Positions 33,775-45,901 of a DNA stretch of 64,000 bases are shown here, in pieces. The notes under the pieces are model-generated. The model made no database searches. It had not been told where the DNA came from and saw only the letters and a program-made list of their open reading frames with translations. Origin of the DNA: Batkoa obscura (lineage: Eukaryota; Entomophthoromycota; Entomophthoromycetes; Entomophthorales; Batkoaceae); the NCBI GenBank assembly GCA_030770535.1, contig JASVEC010000018.1, forward strand, positions 992,001-1,056,000. Direction: 5' to 3'. The first letter of the stretch is position 1; every line of letters begins with the position of its first letter. Made by a program: the position numbers and the translations under genes.

Positions 33775-35181
33775 TCAATGATTAATTTCTCGAGTATACT
33801 TTTCAAAATAACGATTGAGGAAGTTAAGGCGTTGAGTTCCATATGCCATATAATTAAAGTCAATAGTTGAAGTACCTGCTTGGATAATGCCCCAGAATCC
33901 CCATTTGAGATGAGAAAGCAAAGAGAAGCATTCGACCTCTTTTTGAAATTCATGAAGTTCTTCCGTAGTGAAGGAACCTCTTTGTGATTCAAGGTAAGCT
34001 TTTAAAAAGTTTAATTGTTCCGATTTATTTGGATAATCATTTTCATTGAGGTAATGTGGCCTATCACTATGGTAATTGGCCATCCATTCACAAAAATGGT
34101 TAGCAATATCAAAAGCTGGATAACTATACCCTGCGTATTCAAAATCAACGACTACTAATTCTCCATTCGATTTAAGTCGAAGAATGTTACCATATTGTGC
34201 CTAAAAAATAACTATAAGTAAACAATAAAACTTAATATAAACACACTTACATCGTTATGACAAAACATTAAATTACTATTCATTGTTTTTATAATTTCTT
34301 GCAGCTGATTAAGTTTACTTTTAACATCTTCAAAGTCAATTTGATAACATTCTTTGTCCATTAAATGTTGTAAACGCTGATAGTCTTTTTCTGCAATTGG
34401 AAGCCATTTGTAAATATTCTTCCATATTTCTGCAACTGTTCCTTTTGGAGGAGGATATCTTAACGCAATGTTATGAAGGTCGCTCATTCTTTTAGCAATG
34501 TGAATAGAGACATTTGGATCAATAATATCGTAATGAGTAAGAGTATCAGAATCAAGGTATTCTTCTAATCTTCCATTATGGAAAGTCCCTAATAATCTTG
34601 GACCTACTTTACAAATAGACAATTTTGATAGCCATGTAATTTCTTTTTCCCTTTCAATGAATGTTTCTACCCCAACACCATAAATTCTCAAAAGCACTTT
34701 ATTAGGTCCTTTATAAATCAATGGATTGGTGTTTTCAACGACGTAAATACAATTGGTCATTGCACCGCTAAGGTGAATAAGTTTAATGTGGTCGACTTTC
34801 GATTCTTTCCAAGAAGGTATTTGTTGACGAACCAATTCAAATACTTTTGACCTTAAGGTATCTTCATTATAGTTATCCCTAAAATTCAATTAGTATATTA
34901 TTATACTATATTTCATTATAATACCTCAAGTTAATCTCAAAAGAGTCATCATTAGGAATAGTTGGTACTTTTTTTGGCCTTAACCTAGGCGAAGCCAAAG
35001 GTGATCCACATTCTGAAACGGGTCGACTTGGAAATTCAGTAAGAGTAGAAGCTAAATAATTAATATCATTTTTGATAGTTTAATATTAAGTATTACTTTG
35101 ATCAAAGTTGGCTGGGGACATCTTTTGTGAATAGTTACTTCTAATACGTTTTAAAAAATTTAAATTAAATCTTAATTTCAT
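33775..35181 (-). CDS. Choline/ethanolamine kinase
   Basis: join(33775..34200, 34251..34878, 34925..35051, 35097..35181) on the complement, 421 residues, three introns of 45-50 bp. Motifs are in family order: nucleotide-binding region (IHLSGAMTNCIYVVEN, KVLLRIYGVGVE), the catalytic Brenner-type loop LMFCHNDAQYGNIL (completed by splicing at HND/AQYGN), VVVDFEYAGYSYPAFDIANH with the metal-binding Asp, and a C-terminal LSHLKWGFWGIIQAGTS block. It phosphorylates choline or ethanolamine, the first step of the Kennedy phospholipid pathway, in the cytosol. I cannot say which substrate is preferred. The N-terminal 80 residues are Ser/Pro-rich. The second Met (MSPANFDQ) is an alternative start. Confidence 0.9.
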
Positions 35182-36122
35182 GTAATAAAAAGAAATTTTT
35201 TTAGGTGATAGTTTTCTTTTATATTAGTTCTTGGTATCTTTATCTATTTATATATTTGGTACTTCTCCGCAAATTTTAGTTACCCAAATTGTACTCGACT
35301 TTTAACTAGGTTCATCCCAAGTTTAGACTTTATCCAATAAAAGTCGTCCTAATGATTGGACAATCAGTTATTTCCTATCTTTATCATTGGTTTCACTACC
35401 TTGCACTCTTTATTGGCTAATAACCGGCTAATGATTAATTATTACATCATAATTTGCTCAGATTAGCGCATCTAGTGCGAAATTTAGACTGATCTACTCA
35501 GCTTTTAGCAAAAAAGAAACTTTGGGGTTTGGCCTTTACTATTATCTTCACATGATATTAAAAAAGCTTACATTATACAATAATGATGATAATTTAATTT
35601 TATCTAATAAGCTTCAGTATAAATAAATTACTGGTCTTTATGTGCTTTGATTCAACTTTGATGTTTTGTTTCAGTTGACACTTTAAATTTATTTAATGGT
35701 TGTTGACAACTTTATTTTGTCTAAAAGAAAGTTAAAAGTCATTTTACAAAAGTAATTTTGCATTTATAAACTAATAATGTAAATCTCAATCAGGTGGAGC
35801 TTATAATGAAATGGTGAGATATTTAACTATCCTTGCATAAAATATAATATCATATAATTTATAACATTTTAAAATTTTAAGTCTCATAAAGCTTTACTAT
35901 TATAATTATTCTTTAGTTTATTATTTTAAGTATGCTCTTATTATAATACATAGTTCTATAATAAAATTTTTATTAATTATACTGATTTAAAAAGTGATTT
36001 TAAAAATTATTATTTAAAATTAAATGAATTTCAAAAACTTAAAAATACCATTATTATTAGAAGATTTTAAATTAATTGCTAGGTATTGCTATATTTATTC
36101 AGTTGAATTTTGAAATACATAT

Positions 36123-36221
36123 GGGAGTGTATTTTTATGTTTAAGAATTTTATTAAGAATTTTTCCACTCAAATAGCGTTTAAAAGATGGAAAAAATAAT
36201 GAAGCCGAAAAAAACACTCTC
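36123..36221 (+). mobile_element. MITE copy M31
   Basis: GGGAGTGTATTTTTATGTTT to ACACTCTC. ATAT on the left, ATCT on the right. It ends 25 bp before solo LTR S3. Confidence 0.8.
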
Positions 36222-36245
36222 ATCTTATAAAGATAACTAAAAATT

Positions 36246-36688
36246 GTGAAATCTGATACTCAGTGACTGGAGTCAAAAAGAGCTATTCCCTGGTTAACTA
36301 CGTTGTAAGTCGAAAGGTCTTATTTTATGTGACTAAGATGGACTTGAGTTATGAGAATATTACGTGATAGGCTACAGACTATGTAAGACAAATATAATAG
36401 ATAATACTAATGTAAAATCTATGTAAAATACTATTAAGAGAATTCAGTGGCTTTATTAAATGTTCGAGATACCAGGGAATAAGTCAGTTAAAAAGCCTCA
36501 AGCTACTATACTCTGATAAATACAAATATCAAAACGAGAAGATAATATTCTTTGTGGCGTGAAGTTAGGAGTTTTCTCAGGAAATCAAACTAAGAACATG
36601 GAATTGATTGCCTCTGAACTCGAGAGCACAACAACTTAGGCGATTATTATACTATAATTAACCATGGGGCTGACAACGATATTTCGAA
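36246..36688. mobile_element. Fossil solo LTR-like element S3 (about 443 bp)
   Basis: Third member of the S1/S2 family, in the same orientation as S2. It starts TGTGAAATCTGATACTCAG. The right end (GACAACGATATTTC) is eroded, so the border and the target duplication are approximate. No coding part. Looks similarly old to S1. Confidence 0.55.
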
Positions 36689-36775
36689 ATTTAAAAGTTC
36701 TAATATTTACTAAGCAAGTAAATAGTTTTATAGGAATATGTACTTATTTATATACTACAACTTTGATTAATATAT

Positions 36776-36871
36776 GGGGGTGTGTTTTTTTGTTTAAGAA
36801 TTTTACTACAATCTTTCCACTCAAATAGCGCTTAAAAATGGAAAAATAAGGAAACTAAAAAAAACAGTCTC
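36776..36871 (+). mobile_element. MITE copy M32
   Basis: GGGGTGTGTTTTTTTGTTT to AACAGTCTC with ATAT flanks. It shares ACTACAATCTTTCCACTC and the AACAGTCTC end with M36, a subfamily. Confidence 0.85.
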
Positions 36872-37094
36872 ATATAGATTAGATTAATAAAAGCCCTGGT
36901 AACTCGAGAATTTTTATTAAATTTAATAAAAATTCCATTAACTTACAGTATAAATTATAATAAAACAGTTAAGCAATTTTTAAAACACAAATACTGAATA
37001 AAAAGTGAAATCAATTTGGACATCCCCAAATGGAAAAACTTAGTATCATACTAGTATGATTCACTATCAAAAAATCGAGTGTATAAACTCTGGA

Positions 37095-37117
37095 TGCGCC
37101 CACCGCGGATTGAACGC

Positions 37118-37161
<44 letters not shown>

Positions 37162-37167
37162 AGCCGC
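37095..37167 (-). tRNA. tRNA-Phe (anticodon GAA)
   Basis: A 73-nt gene without CCA. D arm GCTC AGTTGGGA GAGC, anticodon arm TCAGA CTGAAGA TCTGA with GAA, variable loop AGGTC, T arm CCGCG TTCAATC CGCGG. The acceptor stem GCGGCTA/TGGGCGC has a G-G mismatch at pair 4-69 and a T-G wobble. No intron. Confidence 0.92.
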
Positions 37168-37920
37168 ATTTAATATGTTATTTATATACCCAAATTATTA
37201 TATTTATTATTTAAATTAAGTCTTATAATAAAATCTACTTTTCTGATTGTTAATTTCTTACAGTTACAGGATTTCCAAAATGATTAAGTCAAAGCCAAGT
37301 ACATTTTAAGTTCAAGTATGAATCAAGTAAAGGTTTATATAAAATTATATTCAGACCTCAGGTTATAAATTGTAAATCATTACAGTGATCTCTATTTCTG
37401 AATGAATGTCCAGTCAATGAGCATTTAAACTCAAAATGTACGGTTTTTGACATGATCATTTTGAAAAATGGTTTAGCTTTAAACAAGTAAAAAAGGTATT
37501 CTTATATTATTTATACTCAACTCCAAAAATTTCAAGAATGTAAAAAACAAAGCCTCAACATCGTTAAATAGTTTTTTATTATTTATTTAGATACGTTTTA
37601 AGTATAAACTTTACTCAAACCTATTATATTTTTAGGCTTAAGGATTGAATAATTAGTTAAAGGAAAAGATTCCCATTTTTTCATTTCAATAATCTCCATG
37701 CTAAAACTTGGCTAAGTAAAGTTCAAAAACTAACCAATTATAGTCAAAATCCCTTTTACCCATATTCTTATTTTGAAGTAAGCTTAGAATTTTAATAGAT
37801 CCATTATTTTTAAGTGTAAGATCGAATTTATATTTAATAATAGTAAAAATAAGACTTAATTTTAAATTAGTCCTTAAAAGTAGAAAACAGTTGTACTTTT
37901 AATAAAAATTAGTTATCATT
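37168..37920. other. FZO1 upstream region
   Basis: 753 bp between tRNA-Phe and FZO1. No motif stands out apart from A+T-rich tracts. Confidence 0.4.
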
Positions 37921-40325
37921 ATGACTAGTCGACATTTAGTTCCAGGTTCCTCTAAAGACCCATTGTCTATTGAGGAATATGAGCGCATTTTTAATATAAA
38001 AAGTTCGAGATTGTTGAAGCATTTAGGAAGTACACGAGAGCTTGTTAATAGATTAAGTGAGCTTAATAGATCTGATTGGACTTTTCGTTATCCGGGCTCC
38101 TCTAATACCCATAGATTAGCGGGTTCATCTATTCGTAGTCAATCGCTCGATTCATTAAACTTGCAGCAGCAAGGTTCCTCTAATATTCCTGAAAGACCTC
38201 AATCTGTTCAATCCAATTTCAACATAGCTTCTCCTTCTTTTGGTGAAGAAGTTTCCGAAGAGCCAACTTCAAGTAATTCAACTAAAAATCTTGATATTCT
38301 TCGTTTAGATGTAAAGTTTGGCCATCATTCAAATGTAAGAGTGGTAGATAGTCTTGAGCATAACTCTATTTCTAATCTGTTTGAAGATAGACTTGCTCAT
38401 TGCTTGAGATATCTCGAGAAAATGATGGCTAGAATAAGTGATAAAAATTCAAAAGTTTTGGTAACTGGTGACTTAAATTCTGGAAAGTCAACTTTTGTAA
38501 ATGCTCTTCTTAAAAGAAGAGTTATGCCATCTGATCAGCAGCCATGTACCATGCTTTTTTGTGAAGTCTTGGCCGTTGAGTTAAATAACGGAGTAGAAGA
38601 AGCACATGCTATCCCAAATGCTGGTTTATACAACGTTAAAGACGGCTCAACTTACGATAGAATTCCTTTACATGAATTATTTAGAGTTGTATCTGAAGAT
38701 TTCCGTGGATATGAATTAGTCAAAGTTTATTGCCACGATAAGGAATCTACCGAAACCATGCTTAATAATGGTACACTTGATATCACATTAATTGATTCAC
38801 CAGGCCTTAATAGAGATTCATTAAAGACAACTCAACTTTTTGCTCGCCAAGAGGAAATTGACGTAGTTGTCTTTTGTGTACATGCTGAAAATCAATTTAC
38901 TTTATCTGGACAAGAATTTTTACAATCAGCTGGTAAAGAAAAAGCTTATATTTTTATAGTTGTAAATCGATTTGATACTATCAGAGATAAACAAAAATGT
39001 CGTAGACTTATTTTAGATCAAATTCGTCAATTGTCACCTCGCACTTATGAAGATGCTCAAGATTTAGTCCATTTTGTTGCAGCTGATCATTGCTTCCCTT
39101 ATGATGGTGATTTTGCATATCCTCCTAATGAAATTCCTCATGATTTTCAGAGACTTGAAAGTTGTTTACGTTCATTTATTTTAGAAAAACGTGCTAGATC
39201 TAAATTAGCTCCAGCAAAGCGCTTTGCATTGAATGTTTTGGATGACATTTCTACTTTATCTGAATTTAATTTAGAAGAAGCTAATAAACAAGCTGATGAA
39301 ATAGAGAGTAGCCTCAGTGTAATTTTACCACAATATGAGCAAACGGTAAAGGATAAAGAAGTTTCAACAAAAGAAGCTACCAAACTTTTACAACAAGCGG
39401 TAGAGTATTCTCGTACTGAAATGGAACGTGTTTTAGATCTTCAAATCACGAACCTTGGTGAATATATTACTCGCCCTTCTTGGCCAGGATTTATTGGAGT
39501 TATGTCTTATGTTGATGATTTAAAGTATTGTGCAGGGACATCTATTTCTCGATTAATGCTTGACACTGAACATCGTTTAGTTGAGGCATCTACATCAACT
39601 TACCGCTCAATTTTAGGTTTGGATCGTGAAGTTTGTGGATCTAGTAGTAAGATGCTAGTTCCCCCATGCCCTATAACTTCGCACAAGAAAAATGTTATTG
39701 AAAGTATGCTTTCAAATGTTCAATTCACTTGGTTTGAGCTCTTAGACATCCCAGCTAAAATCAGAAATATGTCAATATTATTTTCCGGAGTTACTTTTGT
39801 AGGAACCCAATTGTTAGGCGTAAGAGAATATATCGCAATGTCTTATCAGTTAATAGTCGACCCTTCATCTTCCATTAATAGTTGGATCATTATTGGACTT
39901 TCAGCAACAGGTAAGCTTTAATTTATATTATCAAAACAAAGACTAACTATTTTTTAGGATTAGGTGTAGCTTACCTTGCATTAAATGATCTTCATAAACA
40001 ATGTAATGAAAAGGTTATTAAAAAAATCCAAAGTGAGTTTAGAGCACATCGCTTTGCAGTTAAAGCATCTGAAAGGTCTGCAAATAACACTTCAAAATAC
40101 CTTCAAGGAGCCTCGGGGCAGCTTTATGCTTCCTTTACCTCTAGAATTCGAGAGCAAGAGGATACAAAATTAGCTCATCTCAAATTAAAACATAGCGTCG
40201 GTTTAGCTCAAGCTGGATTTTCTTCCCTTGTACATGATGCACAAAAACTTTCGGGAAAAATCCATAAGATCTCTACTGAGGATGTTGCTATTCTTTCGCC
40301 TAATGTTCCTCAAGCATCATTATAA
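37921..40325 (+). CDS. FZO1: Mitofusin, mitochondrial outer-membrane fusion GTPase
   Basis: join(37921..39910, 39958..40325), 785 residues, one 47-bp intron with a GACTAAC branch site. A Ser-rich N-terminus (about 1-130) precedes a dynamin-type GTPase: P-loop GDLNSGKST near residue 182, TMLF switch, DSPG near 291, NRFD near 348. A coiled coil follows (VILPQYEQTVKDKEVSTKEA, about 460-500). Two membrane segments lie near 615-675 (LFSGVTFVGTQLL and the WIIIGLSATGLGVAYLAL stretch completed by splicing). A second heptad region ends the protein. It tethers and fuses mitochondrial outer membranes. Fungal Fzo1 proteins are near 800-860 residues, so the length fits. The first Met of the frame has no in-frame competitor. 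Confidence 0.92.
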
Positions 40326-41230
40326 TCTAAAAAATTTTAAAGTGTTATTTTTTAGCATTCAAAATTTATACTATTCTATTCCATCTTGATTTTAAAAAAA
40401 AATTATATTATTCAATCAAAAAAATTAATATTTTATTAAAGATATTTTTAGCTGTTTATAATGATCATTTGATGTAAAATTTGATGTTTTTAATAATAGT
40501 TCTAAATGATCAGAGCAAAGATCTATTTACTATAAAGTATTAGTTAAAATTATTATGTGGTGATTTTTTATTATATCTAAAGCTAAATTTTATTTATAAT
40601 ATAAATTGTTTGATCAGTGTATTCCAAATAAGTTAAATGACCATACATATTCATAGAGCTATCCCTTAAGATTATTAACGATAACCTTATTTAAGCCCCT
40701 ATTTTTCTAGTAAAAGGTAACTCAACTCATCTATTTTAAAAGTTATTATTTGGCAAACTAAATGATTCAGGAGGGATGTTTTTATTTCATCATCTTTCCA
40801 TTTTTTGAATACTATTGAGTGGAAAAAATGTTGGCAAATTTCTTAAATAAGAAAAGACATCCTCAAGTATGGGTTAGCCTGAGCTTAAGGAATATAATAT
40901 AATTTATTATATTATTTACAACAATATGAGCACTCAAATAAACAAATGGTCTTTTGCATAAACTGAACAACCCAATTATATTTCCTTCTTTCTTGAGATC
41001 ATAATCTTACTCAAATGATTTTGTGATTAATTGTTTCAAACCTAATTCTATGCACTAGGCTTTTTTAATTAACCAAAATTTAAAATATTATTAGACGAAT
41101 AAAAGTAAATGATTGGACAATAAAGTTGCACTTAGCTATTTAAGCGCAATAATTGAACTTTTGAGTAAACCCATTTTCCACATCAAAAGGTTTAGTTAAG
41201 CTGCAACATCTAAATTTTTCATTCTCAACC
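40326..41230. other. Intergenic region with MITE M33
   Basis: Between FZO1 and the Myb-like gene. Only M33 is recognisable. Confidence 0.5.
40771..40864 (-). mobile_element. MITE copy M33
   Basis: GAGGGATGTTTTTATTTCAT to GACATCCTC, reverse and fairly diverged. Confidence 0.7.
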
Positions 41231-42094
41231 ATGTCAAGTGAAGCAGTAGAAGTGCAAAAAATGCTCGAAAAGCTAGAAGAAGCAGTTGCCAATGCACCTC
41301 AATTAGAAGCACAAAATAATGGAGACAATGATTCTTTTGAGATTAATGAGTATGGAAAAAATAGCCGCAAGAGTGTAAGATACAGTGCTGAACAGAACCT
41401 TGAGATATTGCGTCAAGTTAAAGAAAATAATCCTTTTGCAACTAAATATGGTGATAAGCATCAAAGTTGGAATAAAATTGCTGAAACCGTTGCTCAAACT
41501 TTAAATATAACTTTATCTGGTAAGCAATGTCGTGAACAAACTCATAGGATTTGCAACAGATTTAGAGATTCACAGAAAGGACATGATTTGCTGACTAATC
41601 AGTATGAGTTTATCGATCCAGCTGATCAACTTTATCTTGATGTCATTGATATGATAGGTAAAGACAAAAAGGGAAGCCCTTCAAAACGACAGCCACGCAA
41701 GGTACATAAAATAGAATCTACCGGCGATACTTTTAAAGAGGATAGTTATAGCTTAAAGCGACTTTTGCCTAAAGGTGATGAGCGTATGAATATGCAGCAA
41801 GGAGGTAATTCTGGATCGAACCACGCTGAAGATTATTTAAATTTAATTAATCAAGCTTCTAAAGATCAAAAGCGTTCTAAGCCTGCCCTTGAAGGTGTTG
41901 ATCAACAATTGGTGCTTATTTCTCAGACTGAACAACTTCGTCTTCAAGAACTTAAACAACAAACTGAATTAATGAGAGAGATGTTGACTTTTAAAGCTTC
42001 TATTGATCAACGACTAACAGCACTTGAATCTAAAGTAGACCAATTTGGGTCTCTTCTCAATGCGTATGCGCAAATGAAAACAGAAAGAAAATGA
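41231..42094 (+). CDS. Myb/SANT-like DNA-binding protein with C-terminal coiled coil
   Basis: Single-exon gene, 287 residues. Residues about 45-120 (RYSAEQNLEILRQVKENNPF, HQSWNKIAETVAQTLN, GKQCREQTHRICNRFR) have the Trp and helix pattern of a Myb/SANT-like trihelix domain, as in many fungal proteins of unknown target. A basic linker follows (SPSKRQPRKVHK). Residues about 230-285 (LRLQELKQQTELMREMLTF to LLNAYAQM) form a coiled coil likely for dimerisation. It is probably a nuclear DNA-binding factor; the specific role is not known. Such domains also occur beside transposases, but no transposon ends flank this gene. Confidence 0.75.
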   Translation: MSSEAVEVQKMLEKLEEAVANAPQLEAQNNGDNDSFEINEYGKNSRKSVRYSAEQNLEILRQVKENNPFATKYGDKHQSWNKIAETVAQTLNITLSGKQCREQTHRICNRFRDSQKGHDLLTNQYEFIDPADQLYLDVIDMIGKDKKGSPSKRQPRKVHKIESTGDTFKEDSYSLKRLLPKGDERMNMQQGGNSGSNHAEDYLNLINQASKDQKRSKPALEGVDQQLVLISQTEQLRLQELKQQTELMREMLTFKASIDQRLTALESKVDQFGSLLNAYAQMKTERK

Positions 42095-42539
42095 TTCATA
42101 ATATATTAATTTAAGGAAGTAGAATCAAACAGTATATTGTTATTTTAACCTACTTGTCTCAATTAAATCATTTTAACTTAGCTAATTATCGCTTCTAGCT
42201 ATAAAATAAAATAAATTACTTACAGTTTAAATTTAATTAATAATTGGATTATTTTTATTTGGTTATTTATTGTATTTATTTTGTACTATTAAATGGACTA
42301 TTAATTATTATCAACATATCAACATAAAAAAATAGAAGTAACAAACAAATTTATAAAAAATAAGTCTAATTTTGCTTTTAACATTTAATATAAAACCAAA
42401 ATCTCTATAAGAAGCTACGTATTTCTACACTATATGAATTTACAATTAGCAGAATAACTAGATGACTCAAAATCATAACCAGAAATACTCATTACAATCA
42501 AAAATATATTCTTTTTGTTGGAATTTAGCTTTTAAATTT

Positions 42540-45067
42540 TTATATATCAAGGCCATATCCTGAACGTTGTTTGATATTCTTTTTACCTTTCTTGTGTTGT
42601 TTTTTAACAGCTCTAGGTGTTGCTTTCTTGACATTCATACCAGGATTTGTACTACCATCATCTGCTGTCATTTGCTGATGAGGGTATAATTGTACGCGAG
42701 TGAATCCAGAAGAAGCAAATTTGCCTTTAATACTAGGGAGAGTAGATGCCTCTTTTTTGAAAAAACGAGAATCTAATCCATCAACTTTACTAAATTTTAA
42801 ATGAGAAGCTGGTATCGTGCCTTCTGGTATAATATGCTAGAGAGAATATTAGTTGAGTCAATTTATATTGATAAAAATACTAACTATTTTCTTTTTTGGA
42901 AGATTGGCTTCATTATAAATTTCTCTATTAAATTCTGATGGGTTTTTATAATCTGGTGGTGGGTGATTGTAAAGTAATTTCCCTAAAATTATTAATATTT
43001 AAAAATTACGTTGTAAAATAAATTTACCTTCACAGAATCTTTTAATATATAACGAGCCGCACGTGCTTCATCTGGATTACCTTCACTTGATTTAGTATAA
43101 CCTCTAGAGACTAAAATAAAATGAATAAAGATTTCTTTGAATGTATGAATAAAACTACCAGCATAAGCTTTAAGGAATTCTTCTGAAGTAGGTGTTCCGG
43201 AACCACCTTCCTCTATTGGTTGCGTCTTTATTACTATACCGTAGATAGCTTCAAGGACGCGTTGTGGAACACGTTGAACAATTAAGGTAATTGGACCAGT
43301 ATGTTCACGTAAATGATCAATTGGTAATACACCATTGCATACCATATCTGCTTGTGTGGTGGCAAAAGATGGGAACACTAAACCAGGGCAATCACATAAA
43401 ATAATTTCATCGTCTAAATGTAATGTCTGATGATGTTATTGGAAACGGTTTAAGTAAGAAAAACTAAAAATTACTTGGAAATGCTTGGTTTTTCCAGGAG
43501 TAGCGGCAACTGCAACACATTTTTCTCCCATCAAAGCATTAATTGTTGATGATTTACCAACATTTGGATATCCCACTAAACCGATTGTCAATTTATTAGC
43601 ATGTTGGTTTTTAGAATGGAATTGGCCAGGATCTTTTAAACATTAATCATTATTTTAGCATTGATTTATTAAACTACCTGGTTTAACTCCCTTCTTTGAA
43701 AAGAGTTCAATTAACTCAGCACAACTTAAAATCTTAAGTCTAGGGTCATCTTCAACATCTTTATTATCATTAAGTTTATAATAATTTGCTGGGCGTTTAG
43801 AGGAATGGTCAAGTGTCTAAAAAATGGTTATTAAGATAAACTAATGAATTAGTTTAAAAAATACTTGTTCTGTGATTTCGTCTTCAATATCAATTTCATC
43901 CACCTTTTGGATAATTTCATCTACTTCATTCCCTTTGTCTTCTTCTTTTATACTCTTGCTTATCTCTCCCTCTTCTCCCTCTTCTCCCTCTTCTCCCTCT
44001 TCTCCTCCCTCTTCTTCCTCTTTGGTTTTTTCTACACTTAATGATTTAAGCTCTTCTTCCTGTCTTAAACGCTCAAGTTCTTTTTCCTGCTCAGCAGTTG
44101 AAATAGCTGCGGAGAAAAATACAAAATCAATGTTTTGACTTTGAAAGTAATCAGCCCAAGCTTTTCTAGTTGATTTTTAGTATGATTAAATAATATAATA
44201 ATGTATATACCTTTGTGAATAAGTAAGAAGATCGGCTTTGTTAATAAGTAAAAGATTCTTTTTAGAGGGATCAACTTCTTTGACATAGGTTTCTAAATCT
44301 GTAGAGCGAAAGAAAATTGGATTTCTAGCATCAACAATTTGAACTATAAGTTGGGATCTTTCAATAACACGCCAAAGTTGGCGCCAAACTTCTAAATTAC
44401 GCTCATAAGGCGTTAAGAGTAAACCATTTTCTTCTTGTAAACTATATTATTTTAATGAAAGTCACTATTTTAGTATAAATAAATTACAGTGCCAAACTTC
44501 TACGCCAATCCAAGAATGAACTTTGCTCATTTCTATTGATTTGTTGAGCAGTCATATCCTTTTCCCAATAAGGTCTAGAATAAACGTTTAAAATAAAAAT
44601 AGAAATAAAACAAGAATAATCTATTTACCTTCTTGGAATAGTGAGTTTATCGCGATTATCCTCTTGCTTTTTTAACGTCTCTATTTGCTCTTCTTCCGTT
44701 AATAAGAATGGATTTTTATAACTATCGGATACAACTTGGATGTTAAGACGTTCTTAAAAATATTTAGAAAGGAACACTGCATTAAAATATAAATATACCA
44801 GCCGTAAAGTCTGTACCAGCTAGCTCGGCTGTATGTAAAAACTCCTCTAAATCGCCTTCTTGAGTAATAGATTGGAGCTTGGTCCAGCTCGGCCCATCAT
44901 CCATCTCAGTAGTATGCTAGATAAAATTAAAATTAAAGTATAGCAGATAGTAAAATAAATACCACAAGAGCAGTGTCATTATCTCTTGGCCTTGTGTTGT
45001 TCTTGAAACGGCTACGAATGATAGCTTTTCCTAAACCTACGTTTTTTTTTGATGTTGGTAATACCAT
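42540..45067 (-). CDS. LSG1: Large-subunit ribosome export GTPase Lsg1
   Basis: Start MVLPTSKKNVGLGKAIIRSR; about 685 residues in 11 exons with ten 44-55-bp introns. It is a circularly permuted GTPase: G4 LLLINKAD near residue 210 comes before G1 GYPNVGKSST near 388 and G3 DCPGL near 432. The conserved GKLLYNHPPPDY and a basic C-terminus follow. Lsg1 acts in the cytoplasm to release Nmd3 from pre-60S particles. An acidic insert at about 272-288 is built of EEG repeats (DNA 43970-44020). At the ninth intron (42981-43026) GT/AG splicing leaves the conserved GKLL frame off by one base: a true frameshift, a base missing in the assembly, or an unusual splice. All other junctions fit. Confidence 0.88.
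43968..44020 (-). repeat. 9-bp tandem repeat in LSG1 encoding EEG units
   Basis: The plus strand reads repeated CTCTTCTCC units; on the coding strand these give EEGEEGEEGEEGE. The repeat length is a multiple of three, so copy-number change keeps the frame. Confidence 0.85.
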
Positions 45068-45901
45068 CTTTTATTTTATTAAAAGTTGAAAGTTAATTCA
45101 AAGGAAAATGGAAATTTAGATGAAAATTCGAAAATTTTTCGAAAGCTGAGATTTTAGCGCAAAAATTGCTTACTAATATTAACAAAAGATATTAATATAT
45201 TAATAGTAATATAAAGGAATTCGAAGATCAAGTATTAAAGTTACTCCAAGATTTTATATTTTATATTTTATATTAATCGAAAGTTTTATATTTAATGCTA
45301 TTTCATATAAAAAGATTGGGCTTTTACTTATTACAATTTATTGAAAAATTAGCGATATTATTTGGCATTTTACATGAAATATTGACCACTCTTTAGGGGG
45401 AAAATTTAAATGAAATTTAAGATAGTTAAACCTTTTTATAAAGTGGGTTATTCATATTAACTCAGTTTGAGCCCAATAAAAATGAAAACTGTAGTATCAG
45501 TATATTCATAGAAATGTACTGTTTTTAGCCTTTATTTATACGATTTATTTTTCAACATAATTTAATTCAAACAAATCTTTTTCGCTAATTGTTTAGTTTT
45601 TCATAGTTTTATTTCACACATTCTATAAAATATTATAGTATCTTAAAGTATCTTTAGATAGTTGTAATAATACAGTTACATTGTTGAAACTAGCTTTGAA
45701 ATTAGTGATTTCAATATATCTTCAATAAAATGGATTTTATATGCATTCAATTATTATAATTTAAAATGCTAGCTTTGGCAAATATATTTTTTAAAAGACA
45801 TGTTTAGATTAACCACGTGATATTTCCCGAGAAGAACCCATTAAATTAAAAAAACGAAATCAATTCGTTGTATTTAGAAAATTTCATTATTTAATTAAAT
45901 T
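45068..45901. other. Divergent intergenic region between LSG1 and the aminotransferase
   Basis: 834 bp shared upstream region of two divergent genes. No repeat or further gene seen. Confidence 0.5.

Larger units (their letters stand above)
35182..37094. other. Intergenic region with solo LTR S3 and MITEs M31, M32
   Basis: About 1.9 kb between the kinase and tRNA-Phe. It contains only the three mobile elements listed separately. Confidence 0.6.

Noticed and set aside
41231-42094. Myb-like gene as part of a transposon
   Set aside because: No terminal repeats or duplication around it and normal host-like codon use.
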